This document shows positions 1 through 10,400 of a stretch of DNA of 64,000 nucleotides, piece after piece; the first letter of the stretch is position 1, and each line of letters opens with the position of its first letter. The stretch comes from Eudorina sp. 2006-703-Eu-15 (taxonomy: Eukaryota > Chlorophyta > Chlorophyceae > Chlamydomonadales > Volvocaceae): NCBI GenBank assembly GCA_003117195.1, contig BDSI01000020.1:526146-590145 (forward strand). Direction: 5' to 3'. The position numbers and the translations under genes were made by a program. The notes beneath the pieces were generated by a model. It was given only the letters and a program-made list of their open reading frames with translations, did not search any database and was not told the origin of the DNA.

Positions 1-2
1 CG

Positions 3-230
3 CCCCCGACCCTCAACCGACCCCCAACCGACACCGGGGCGCAGGCCCGCGAGCGACTCCGCCGCACCGCCGAGGAGTCCATCGCGGAGGCGAGGGAGCG
101 GCTGAGGGCCCAGGACGCGCAGATCCTCGAGTACTGCCGCCGCATCGTGGCGCGCTACCGGCGGGGAGAGTACGTGTCGGAGGACGAGCTGGAGTTCGCA
201 TTCGACCAGCTGGAGAAGCGGCTCTTGTGA
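3..230 (+). CDS. 3' end of an unidentified gene (C-terminal fragment)
   Basis: One reading frame is open from the left edge and ends at a TGA at 228-230. The likely exon starts near base 43, after a CGCAG acceptor, and encodes a charged helical C-terminus rich in Arg and Glu (ARERLRRTAEESIAEARERL, then a segment ending FDQLEKRLL). The heptad-like spacing of Leu, Ile and Ala suggests a coiled coil or long helix. GC-rich third positions match the other genes here. I do not recognise the family; the rest of the gene lies outside the window, so function cannot be inferred. Confidence 0.5.
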   Translation, partial: PPTLNRPPTDTGAQARERLRRTAEESIAEARERLRAQDAQILEYCRRIVARYRRGEYVSEDELEFAFDQLEKRLL

Positions 231-985
231 TGACAGAGGGTGGGGGGTCGCCCGGGTTGTTTTGGAGGTGCGGAGGTGTGGAGGTTCGGGAGGAGGGGAG
301 GGGCGCGGGTTTAGGGAAGGAGGGGCGGCGGGCAGGTTGGGCGCCGAGCGACCGCTTCGGTGGGTTGGTAAGGTTGGGGGTGGAGTACAGAAGTTGGAGA
401 AGTTTGCCTGGACGGGTTATCTTTGCCGCTGGCGAAGGCTGCTTGTTTCTCGGTTTTCGGTTGCTATGTAGGTGGCGTGGCGCTCTGTACGGGGGTTGGC
501 AGGCAGCAGTGTGGGTGCGGGCGCAGTTCCTCCCAGTTCCTCCGCTAGGGGAAGGAAGGAGTTACAGCCCTCCAGGGAAACTCCGGTCCGCTGACTCTCG
601 GCCGGGATTAGTGGGGGGGTGTAAGGCCTGGATCGCAGCCGTGGCGAGGTGTACGGCAGACTACTGTGCGCATACCGTATATATGTAAAACGCCGTCCGG
701 CCAGTCCCCCGGGGTGTCCTGGGCGGGATGAGGGTGGGATGAGAGTGAACCTCGCTGTGGACGAGGGGCCGAGATAGAGTTGCTGTTGCCGCATCACGGC
801 ACCACCTGGCGGCGCCCCTCCACCCCCGGCGGGATGCCCCAGCTGCCAGGGCGTCGAGGGCGGATGGCGAGTGCTCGGTTGTGATGCACAAACGATGGTC
901 ACGTGCCCTAGCTAGGAGCGCCCGTGCGCGCCGGGTGCGTGTCACGATAAACAACCCCACCGCTTCTCCCCCTCCATGAACGAGC
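231..985. other. Intergenic, no gene seen
   Basis: This G-rich stretch follows the stop of the first gene. Open frames on both strands are compositional and show no domain, splice pattern or start context that I can defend. It probably holds the 3' untranslated region of the upstream gene. Confidence 0.4.
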
Positions 986-1905
986 CCTGAGGTGCATCTT
1001 TTAGACAATCGGGTCGGGGATCTGCGCACTTGGCTAGAGAGGTGTGTTCGCGGGGAGAGGGTCAGCGGGGCCCTGCGGGGCCTTCAGTGTTGCGGCTTCT
1101 CTCGTTATTTGAATATGACGTCTGCTGGCGCGGTTTGCAGGATGACCGCGGCGGGATTGACACGCGTGTTAGAAGCATGCGCGCTTTGGGGAGTTGGGGT
1201 TCGGCTAGAGGAGGCTCCCTTCGGATGGTAAGCAGCCGGGAATCCAGTGTTCGAAATAGCAGCAGTGGATGGGGCTGTCGTTCCGAGGCGCGGCAGTTAT
1301 AATGTGGCCACCACATGCTACGGTATCCATTCCTTACAGCGTGCTAATGCAGTTCCGGTTTGTGTAGCCGTTACAAGGTGGACTCCTAGTCCCGGCAGGG
1401 CGTCCAACGGGCCGAGATAGCTTCGTCGGCACCTCATCAACCCCTACCAGGGGCCGCACCCCCATCCCGCATCACCCGGGGGGTGGGGTCGTGAAGCCGC
1501 ACCGGCCAACACACCAGGTTACCAGTGCGCCAGGACTGCGTGGGTGTGCCTCTCCGGGAAACCGCACCAGATCCCCCCAATCATCCGGCCAATCCGGTCC
1601 GTATCTTGCGGGGAGTTGGAGGACAACAAAGGGCGCAGAGGAAGACATCGTGTCCCTACGTTGCTGTTCTGTCGAGGGTCAGGTCGGGGACGAAAAACAT
1701 GTTTTGCTAGACTGCCCTGTCTACGACATCATTCGCGCGGAGGAGGCTTTCCACAGTTCATTACCATGCTGGAAGCCATGGCCTGGGACCCGGCTCGGTT
1801 GTCAAGGGCATGTGGGCGGGCCCATCGATCGCAACTCGATCGTCCCTTTTGGATGGTAGTAGTATCTTTTTCCCTGCTTGTGCAGCGTAGCGTAGCCGGC
1901 GCCCT
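986..1905 (+). mobile_element. Decayed 3' part of a non-LTR (LINE-type) retrotransposon, copy 1
   Basis: Around 1640-1860 the plus strand encodes the end of a retrotransposon ORF2-like protein: a Cys-rich knuckle (RCCSVEGQVGDEKHVLLDCP) followed by VYDIIR, the C-x-C...H...C pattern found after the reverse transcriptase of many LINEs. The same block occurs on the minus strand at 28.65-29.0 kb, and flanking DNA also aligns (for example FEYDVCWRGL near 1105 against LEYDVWSGL in the other copy). The frame is broken by stops and shifts, so the copy is dead. A short dispersed repeat (1364-1423) lies inside it. The reverse transcriptase is not present. Boundaries are approximate. Confidence 0.65.
1364..1423 (+). 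repeat. Short dispersed repeat, GTAACCGTTAC family, copy 1
   Basis: The core here is GTAGCCGTTAC, followed by AAGGTGGACTCC, a CCCGGC..GGGCG block and CCAACGGGCC.AGATAGCT. The same order of blocks recurs near 4.77, 47.07, 61.40, 62.10 and 63.53 kb. The repeat sits inside the decayed LINE-type copy, so it is probably a nested insertion. Confidence 0.7.
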
Positions 1906-2170
1906 GCCAGCCTCACTCCGGCAGCTGCTGGACAGCGCCCGCCCGGCGGCCGTATTCGACCGGCACCGCCTCGTGGCGCTGTGGCTCCCGACCGGGAATG
2001 AGGTCCCCCCGCGGGTTCAACTGCCCTTGCGAGTCCCTGAGGCGGCCCTGCGCATGGTGCCCAAAAGGGAACTCATCGCGACTCCGCCGCTGCGGGACAG
2101 CTGGCTGGAGGACGTGTTTTGCAGCATGGCTGAGTACCAGCAGCCGTTCAGGTGATACCAGGCGAGCCAG

Positions 2171-3945
2171 GTGTTCGGGTTGCCGCCCGCCGGCGGCGGC
2201 CGCCGCTGGGCCGACGAGGGCAGCAGCGACGGCGCGGCGGCGGCGGGCGGCGTCGCGGACGTTCCACGTGATCGGCTACGCCGCGAACGCCGGGTGTCGA
2301 CGGATCACGGCCTCCGACAGGTCTTCGAGGGGGAGATGGTCCAGACGATCGCCTCGCTTCAGTACCTGCCGCGTGTGGACGGCTGGGTGGACTGCCGCAT
2401 CGACAAGGGCACTGGGCTCTGGAGTTCGTCCTGCGAGCACATCCGTCGGGAGCTGTACTGGCCGCCGCAGCCCCAGGGCGCCGGTGCCGGACGCGCGGGA
2501 ACCGGCGGGGGCGGAGGCGGGCGGGCTTACGTGATGATGGGGGCGCGCTGGTACTCTTTGGGGGCCAGCGTGCAGCGCAGCGACGGCAAGGGGCAGCCCC
2601 TGCCGGGCTGTCCGCCGCCGGACTACGTCGTGCCGGTGTTCGTGGGGTTCGGGATGGAGCACGCGGTGGCGTGGGGTCCCGAGATGCTCGACTGGTTCCG
2701 CAGGTGGGGCCCGGTGGGCTGCCGGGACCAGAGCACCGCGACCAAGCTGACCCAAGCCGGCGTCGCCGCGATCAACACCGGCTGCGTCACGCTGGGGCTC
2801 CGGACTAGCAGAGGGCCGCCGACTGGGGCGCCAGCGGCGGGCTAGCCCCGGGCCATGGTGCCGCCTTCCGTGACGCCGCCGCGGTCCCCGCCTTGGTATT
2901 CGGCAATCCGGGTCGGATCTGCGGCTTCAACTACCCCACACCCCACACCCCACACCCCACACCCCACACCCCACACCCCACACCCCACACCCCACACCCA
3001 CACCCCACACCCCACACCCCACACCCACACCCCACACCCCACACCCCACACCCCACACCCCACACCCCACACCCCACACCCCACACCCCACACCCCACAC
3101 CCCACACCCACACCCCACACCCCACACCCCACACCCCACACCCCACACCCCACACCCCACACCCCACACCCCACACCCACACCCCACACCCCACACCCCA
3201 CACCCCACACCCCACACCCCACACCCCACACCCCACACCCCACACCCCACACCCCACACCCCGCGAGATCAACGTCGGCGGCGTGCCCCTGTTCTGCAAC
3301 ATCCGTCACACGTGGGTCACCAACGCCACGGCGCCGGGGGAGTCGTTCATGGCCACCGACCTGGGGCACGTGTTCGACCTGCACGAGCGGCCGGACCGGG
3401 TGCAGCTGTGCGTCAACAAGCTGCAGCTCATGCGGCGCGCCCCCATGGCTGTCACGCACAAGTACTACCACGTGGTGATGCCGTCCTTGGCGCTGGGTGT
3501 GCCGACGCTGTTCCTCAACGAGTCGGCCCGTCTGGACGACCGCTTCGACGGCCTGCAGCAGCTGTTTACCAGCATACACTACGACAGGACTGCCCCGCCG
3601 GAAGGGAACGCCGCGGCGCTGGAGAAGGCGGTGGCGACGGTGCGGGCGCTGCACGTGGACTCGGAGGCGGAACGCTGCAGGGCGGACGGTCGCCTGCTGG
3701 TGCCGGCGGCGGGGCGGGACCCGCCGGGCCCCAGCGCCGCCGCGCGGGAGCTGCGGGACGAGCTGTACCGGCGGCAGCTGTGGCTTCTGGCGAGGCACCC
3801 GCCCATCCTGGACTCGATGAACCGGCTGGGGGCGGTGGATGCGCTGATGGATGACGTGGAGGCGGCGGACGAGGTCTGGGTACGAGGGGAGCTGCCCCGG
3901 GCGCTGTGGCCTGCCGTGCTGAATGGGACCGAGCACCTGGGGTAG
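2171..3945 (+). CDS. Polysaccharide pyruvyl transferase-like protein (exon boundaries unresolved)
   Basis: Two coding blocks in different frames flank a heptamer array. Block 1 (about 2250-2800) contains ARWYSLGASVQR and, near its end, WGPVGCRDQSTATKL followed by INTGCVTLGL; this matches the (I/V)GCRD...SGC(L/M)TLTL pattern of the polysaccharide pyruvyl transferase superfamily. Block 2 (about 3269-3945, stop at 3943-3945) contains HKYYHVVMPSLALGVPTLFL and then DDRFDGL, matching the acceptor-side motif THRLH..PALA.G.P and DRF.GL of the same family. Such enzymes usually transfer pyruvyl groups to glycans; many eukaryotic members are uncharacterised. An open frame at about 1880-2155, ending MAEYQQPF, could be a 5' exon, but its frame does not join simply. 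Either the array is intronic, with a donor near 2787 or 2896 and an acceptor near 3268, or the locus is damaged. Confidence 0.5.
2934..3262. repeat. CACACCC heptamer array
   Basis: About 330 bp of almost perfect tandem CACACCC units, with scattered shortened units that make CACCCACACC steps. The plus strand contains only A and C, so no stop codon can arise in several frames on either strand, producing long false reading frames. It lies between the two conserved blocks of the pyruvyl transferase-like gene and has no GT or AG of its own. Confidence 0.95.
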
Positions 3946-3977
3946 CTGGGTAGGGCAGACATGTCCGTGCGCATCAG

Positions 3978-4082
3978 TGCCGGCACGTACACTTGCATGG
4001 ATGGACTGCGCACATGGACTGTCAGTCTGTCACGCATACATGGACTGCTACGCATACATGTATACATGGACTGCTACACATG
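3978..4082. repeat. Short interrupted repeat of CATGGACTG and CATACATGG units
   Basis: Five spaced copies of a TGGACTG-containing unit alternate with CACGCATACATGG-type units directly downstream of the pyruvyl transferase-like stop codon. It is probably a degenerate minisatellite in the 3' flank. Confidence 0.6.
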
Positions 4083-4579
4083 GGAAATTTGATATGTGCA
4101 CTGGAATTAACAATTGTGCTAAATAGGTTTACCTATGATGCGCGTGAGTGAATGTGTATGGGCTTCCGTGTGCCCTGCTTGGGCCTACGACTCGTATGAG
4201 TGGTTGTACGGGTATGGGATTATGCACAAAGTAACACACATGTGTGTAAGCATGTGCGTGCCTGATGGCGGTGGTGCGTGGATGGTGGTAAATGTACGGG
4301 TAGGGGGTATTGATCTCCCGACTGGCGAGGTGGTGAACTTCGGGGGGTGGAGGCGACTAAGGAAGTATGCGTCTGCGGGTAGGGAATTTCAGGCGCGCCT
4401 GGAGAAGTCAACGATCGAACGTCCTGCGGTGTTCAAATGCCGCGCGCCCGCATGCAGCACATACACACACGCATTGACTCACCTTGCTCGCTACTGCCGC
4501 CCGGCGGCAAAAGATGCATGTCCGCGTTTTTATCTGTGCCCGAGCGAGGGATCCAAACCCGGATAGCGGTCCTGTAAAT

Positions 4580-4600
4580 GTAACCGTTACAAGCGGTCCT
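4580..4600 (+). repeat. Fragment of the GTAACCGTTAC repeat family
   Basis: An exact GTAACCGTTAC core followed by AAGCGG, after which similarity to the longer copies is lost. Confidence 0.5.
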
Positions 4601-4771
4601 GCCTTGCGCGCGTGAATCATGTGGCCGTCATGCGCCCTCGTGTTCCCGGATGACTGGTGCTGGCAGGCGGGGGCCCCTTGCGGGGGGCATGGTGAGGGAT
4701 CAAGGAGCTATGCATGTCCTTCTTTGACGTTGCACTAACACTTTACAAGTTTGTGCGCATTTGATTTCGTA

Positions 4772-4845
4772 GTAGGAACCCTTACAAGGTGGACTCGAGC
4801 GAGTCCCGGCCGGGTGTTCCAACGGGCCCAGATAGCTCGGTGGCG
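4772..4845 (+). repeat. GTAACCGTTAC-family repeat, copy with tRNA-like 3' block
   Basis: The core is altered to GTAGGAACCCTTAC, then AAGGTGGACTCGAG, a GTCCCGGCCGGGTGTTCC block and CCAACGGGCCCAGATAGC. The final TAGCTCGGTGG resembles a tRNA or SINE A box (TRGCNNAGYNGG). A weak B-box-like GGGGATCCG lies about 25 bases further on. A tRNA-derived SINE origin is possible but unproven. Confidence 0.6.
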
Positions 4846-6206
4846 ATTTGTCGCACACGGGACGGGGAGCCGGGGATCCGGGGGCATGCTGTGCGGTGCA
4901 TGCTGTGGGGGAAGCGGATGGCATGTGCATGGACGACTACTGACGGCGACCTCGACATACCTGTGACCCTGGCAGCGGTCTTCTATCTGTCCCGGCCAGA
5001 CAACGACTCGATGAGATCGATGTTTCTTTTGGGGATGCGAGGGTGCCGTTTATTTGTGACCGCCGCAAATGCGACGCGACGAACCCGGTGTTCTCGTTTT
5101 CGAACAGGCATTGATAGATGCGGTAGGAGCGTGCGGATCTGTATATATATGCAGCACGGTAGGTAGGTTATGCAATACGATGCAATGGTCGACGACGCAG
5201 CCGGGGCAGCCAGGTCGGATTTGTGTCCCCGCCCGGCGAACTGCCGTACGTACGGTGTTCATGGGTGGACTGGCGGATACATATATCTATGAGTTGCAAG
5301 GCTCATCATTGAGCGTTGTTGATTTGTGGGTGTTCTTCAGGGGAGCGAGGCTGTACCACTTCCTCACATTTTGCACGTGAGGGGGTTGCACTGCTGGCAC
5401 ATCCGTACACCCGCTCGAGTCACACGACTGGAGGCAGCCGGAAGCCCGCGCGGTCAAGCAGGCCAGGGACCGCCGTGCGGCGGAGCCGGCCATTTGCCGT
5501 CGGCATGTTCCGGCTGCATGGTCGCATGCGGCGGCGGCCGTGTCCCACAGACAACCTCAATGCCTCCGTGGCCCATCGCCGCTCATCCCAGCTTGCTTGC
5601 CTCGCAAGATGGGCGGGCGGGTTGTACCCCATCACCGTACTCGGGATTCACGCGCGCCCTGGTGTGATCCAGGTGTTCCCGACCTGACCTCGTTCACAGT
5701 GCCGTGTTTTGGGGACGCGGCCAAGGAAGTGCGTTGTATCTGGGTTACCGGGGCCGTGTCTGTTCTGCAGTGCGGTCGAGTCTTGGTGCAGCCCGCCGCT
5801 TTATCGGACGTCTTCGTTACCACCGGCAAACCTCCGGAGTGCGGTGGATCTGCGCTGAACAATTGTTTCGTCGTTGGTGTGACCTCGCATGTACACACAC
5901 CCTGGCCCCAGCTGTCACGCCACGCCAAGCAGCCCGCAACATACAGCCCTCATGCAGCCACTCAATAACACGCAGCCAAGCTCCGCCCGGCGCGGTCCGG
6001 TCTGACTCGCCCTCGCGGCGGCAGGCGCAGACTGGCACTGCAAGGGAACAGCAGTCCGGCACCCCCTATCCCCCGTCCTCCCAGTCCCAAGCGCACCCAC
6101 CCCTAGCTACCGGGCAATTCACACACGCCCTCTCCAAAAGGCGGACGGACGCGCCATACCGCGGGTCCGCCACCCGCACCCTCACGACCGGGCGGCTTGC
6201 ATCGCG

Positions 6207-6255
6207 GAGCGCACACCCACACCCACACCCATACCCACACACACCCACACACTCT
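6207..6255. repeat. CCCACA simple repeat
   Basis: Imperfect tandem CACACC and CCCACA units with one CCATAC interruption, in intergenic DNA. Confidence 0.8.
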
Positions 6256-7487
6256 GGGTGGAGGTCGACCGCGCGGCGCTGTGCATCGTGCACAAAAACT
6301 CGCTTCCACCCGCCCCGCGCGGGACACCGGCCAAGCGGCAACCATGCATGGCCAGGCATGATGGACCGCAGTGCCATACGTCGTGTTGTGATGTGATGTG
6401 AGGTGCAAGTTGCCGCATGTCGCTGCGCAGGATGGGACAGGGGAGATCACGACCCCACCCGAACCGCCAAGCTGCACCCGAGCATGCCGCTGCCTGCACG
6501 CCAACTACGTGTGTACCCTGCACCATGAACGGCCAAACAACCAAACACACACGCAGACGCACCAATCCACCAAAACGTCCTTTCTCGCGGCTCACTCCCC
6601 CACCAGCAAACAAAGGTGTCAGTACCTGGGCGGGGTTGGTCCGGTTCGTTTTATTCTGAACACACAAACTTCCCCATTACTAGTACACACAGAGGCCACC
6701 GCAACATACTCGCACGCGCGCACCGCGACCGACGTCCTCACTACTTCGCGGCGTACCCCGCAGGTGCCCCAGCTTGGCGCCAGTCCCAAGACGGTCCGCG
6801 GCGCGTCCCCCACGGATCCCGAATCCGAACAGCCCCGAACAGTGCCGCGGCCTTACGGCCCCCCATTCGTCCTGTACATGTTTGTGCAACGCGGCGGACG
6901 AGTCGTCGCCAGCGGCTGCTGCGCTGAAAGCCGCAGCCGACCCAAGATGGTCATCTCAATCGCTTCGAGAGGCGGTTACCCGCCCTTCATTCCCAAGACA
7001 CGCGGGCATGCAGCCCCAAAGCCCCTGCTGCCCTTCCCTCGCTCGCCGCAGCAGGTTCTGGGCGCAGCCAAGCTAGTCCTTTGTTCAGACGCATGGCCTG
7101 CCAAGCGAGGTGTTTCCCAGCTGGCCAGCAGTGGTATGGGTAGGTGAGGTTGGGTACGATTCAAGGAAAGTATGGCTCGGTTGCAGCGGGTCAAAGACGG
7201 TAATAATCGTAGTTAGGTAGAAGGCACGCACTTCGCCCACAACCAATAGAACGCGCCGGCAAGGTGAGCCCGCCCAAGACGGAATGTGGTCCAATCCCAT
7301 TGAGTTTCACCTGCTTTGTATCACTTCTAATCAATGTCGAGGCAACCCAACTGGCGACCATTGCCCTCCCCTGGAATCATGCCGGCGGCTTTTCGTTGAA
7401 CTGAGCTTTTAAATCACAAGTGCGCGTAAAACGACGAATCAAGTCTGGGTCATACATAACCCCTTCGGATGGACTGGGCCGATTGGC

Positions 7488-10400
7488 TCAGGAGTCCAAG
7501 TCGCCATCGCTCGCGACCCCCTCCACCTCCTCATCCGCCGCCGGCTCGTCGTCGCCGCCATCTGCGTCCCCGTCCTCATCCCCGCCGCCCAACCCCGCGG
7601 CCGCCGCCATCAAGCCCTCGTCATCGTCATCGTCACCATCGTCACCCCCATCCCCCTCCTCACCCCCGTCGTCGTCGTCGTCGTCTTCCCGCGCCGCATA
7701 GGCAGTTGCCCCCAGATCCTCGTCGTCCCCTCCTCCCGGCTCCTGTCTCCCTCCCTCCTGCTCCGCCCCCGCCCCCACCCTCGCTTCCTCCTCCTCCTCC
7801 TCCTCCTCCAGCTGTCGCTGCTCCTCCTGCTCCTCTGGCTCGCTGGGCTTTAGCACCGGGGCTGCTCGCTCCGCCACGTCCTCGTCCTCCGCCTCCTCCC
7901 GCCCATCCTCATCCGCGTTTCCAAACCCGCCGGCCGGAATCGGCGCCAGCGCTGCCCCCTGGGCCGCGGGTCGCCTGCCCGAGCTCGCGCTGCTGTGCCG
8001 GCTGCTGCGGCTGCTGGCGGCGCTCCCTGCGCGGCTGCTGGCCTCACTGTCCCTCCCCGACCCCGGCGCCGGCGCCGCTGCCGCAGCTCGCCCTGCTCCG
8101 GACCCTGCCTCCGCCTCCGCGGGGCGTTCCGAGCTAGCGGGTCGCTGCCCTGCTGCTGCGGCCCGGCGCTCCTCAACGCCGTTTGCCCCGGGTTCCCGGG
8201 CGCCCTCCGCCGCTTCCCGGTCAACGTCCTGCTGCTCCTCATCGGTACCGGCAGCGGCGGCCGCCTCCCGGTCCTCTGCCTCCATCTGGGCATCTTCCTC
8301 AGCCTGGAGGTAGGAACGAAGGGGAGGGCGGCGGAAGGGAGGGCGAGGGGGAACGGGGGATGAGGAGGGGCGGGCCGAGCGAGGAAGGTGCGAGTTGAGG
8401 CAGGTGCGAGGGAGGGGCCCAGCAGTCTACCTCAGCGGCGCATTACGCATTATCATGATGTTACAGGGGAGCGCGTGGGCCATCGGTGCCAGCCGTATTA
8501 GCCCCCTCACCACACACTGCGAAAACGGAACCGCGCCAGCTGGGCGGATCGATGCAATTCCCTGACGGAGGCACCCATCTGCCACACCCACACCCCTCAC
8601 CAGCGGGGACGATGATATCGCCCTCCCCCTCCCTTGTGGCCCCGCCGGTCAGCCCCCGCCAGACCTCCCACCCGCCGGGCAATCAATGAGTCCATGAGGC
8701 ATCCCCGGTCCCCCGCCCCCGCTCCCGCTCTCCAGGGAACCCACCTCCAGCCTGGCCTCGTCCGCCATGTTATCTCGGCGGATGATGGAGCACAGCCTGA
8801 CACCGCCAATCACCGCCAACACCTCCCGGTCGCCCTCCACCTCGCTGCCGCTGTAGCTGCCGCTGTCGCTGAAACGCTTCTTCCGCCCCTTGCCGCCGCC
8901 GCCGCGGCCGCTGCGCGCCGTCCCGCCGCCCTGCTTGGAGCGCAGCGTGCCGGTGCCGCCCATGGCCGGGAGGGTCCCGGTGGCCGTCGGCGACAGCGGG
9001 TACTGCGGCCGCGCGCCGGCCGTACCGGTCATCTTGGGCGCGGGCGCGGAGCTGTCGGTGACGAGGTGCTTACCCGGGGTGAGCCAGGGCTTGGAGTGGA
9101 TGTCGGGCATGTGGGGAGTGGTGTTCTTGTCGTCGTCGGGATCCACGCGGGGGGCCCGCACCTCCAGGTACCTGGCGGAGGGACGGGGCAGGCGATGACG
9201 GGCGGGCAAGTGATCGATGATGACGGGCGTTGAAGATGGATATCGACGGGCGTTTAAGATGGATATCCTTCCAATTTAACAGATACAACATTAAACATGT
9301 TAAAAGGACGCCGCAGTGCCTCCAGCCCCGACCGCCGCCCCGCCCGCGGCCCCCGAGCCCCGCCGCCCACCTGGGTCGTACGCCCGCGTAGATGGGGTTG
9401 GGCGGGAACTTCTCCGGCGGCATGAACCAGCCCTGGCCCACCAGGGGGTAGCGGTCGGGGCTGTAGAGGGACGGGTCGCGGGGGGCAGCCCGGCGCCGGT
9501 CGGCCTCCTGCGGGCCGGCGGGGCGCCGGGGGCGGGCGGCGCGGCGCGGCGCGAGGGGAGCGGGTCAGGACCGGAGCCCCCCAGAGGAATCCGGGGGCGC
9601 CGGTGAGGGGGCCGGGTACAGGAAAAGGGTAGACAGATGTTTACCGACAGTGACCAGGGGAGGGGCCTGATGAGGGGCCAGACTGCGGCACCCGCACACC
9701 GCATCGCGGCGGCCCCACGCGCATCACCCCACCCCATGCGGCCCACCTCCGTGATACATACACATACACACACACCCCTGTACGTATGTGCGGTTCCTTT
9801 CCTAAACACACACCCCTGTACGTATGCGCGGTTCCTTTTCTAAACACACACACCTGTACGTATGTCTAAACACACCTGTACGTATGTGCGGTTCCTTTCC
9901 TAAACACACACCCCTGTACCGGCCCTATGCGCATACTGGCAACGGTTTGGGCACTGCCCCTTGCATATCACGCACACCTGCTCTGCCAGCCTACGACGGC
10001 TCATTTCATCAATATAACACACGTTATTGCTATTTAAGCACCCTCCCCCTTCCCCCCATAAGCCGGCGCTTCTTCCTTCCCTGTCCACAGGCCACTGGCC
10101 CCCCTCCGGTACCCCCGGTGGTGGTGCCCGCCCCTGACCGGCTGACGGGCTGGCTGAGCCAGTTCCGTCCCCTCCTCACCCACCCCTCACCGGCCCCGGC
10201 CCCCCTCCCCCCCCCCGGATGCCGCGACAGCACTGTCTCCCCGCTCTTCCCCTCCTCCCCCGCCCTCCCCTCCTCCCCCGCCCTCCCCTCCTCCCCCGCC
10301 CTCCCTCCTCCCCCGCCCTCCCCAGTCCCCGCCCTCCCCAGTCCCCACCCGCCCTCCCCAGTCCCCACCCGCCCTCCCCAGTCCCCGCCCTCACCTCCTG

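Larger units (their letters stand above)
3946..7487. other. Repeat-rich intergenic region
   Basis: No supported gene. Contents: a CATGGACTG-type short repeat just after the upstream stop, two pieces of the GTAACCGTTAC repeat family (4580-4600 and 4772-4845), a weak LINE-like similarity near 4970-5050 (a GACTCGATGAGATCGATG block), a CCCACA array near 6.21-6.25 kb, and GC-rich DNA whose open frames look compositional. The right end includes the 3' flank of the minus-strand gene ending at 7488. Confidence 0.5.

Noticed and set aside
2927..3302. Long open frames on both strands across the CACACCC array (Gly-Val-Trp-Cys or Pro-His-Thr repeats)
   Set aside because: They exist only because the two-letter repeat cannot form stop codons; on the minus strand there is no gene context.
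7469..8137. Plus-strand proline and arginine-rich frame
   Set aside because: It is the antisense shadow of the acidic tail exon of the minus-strand 987-residue gene.
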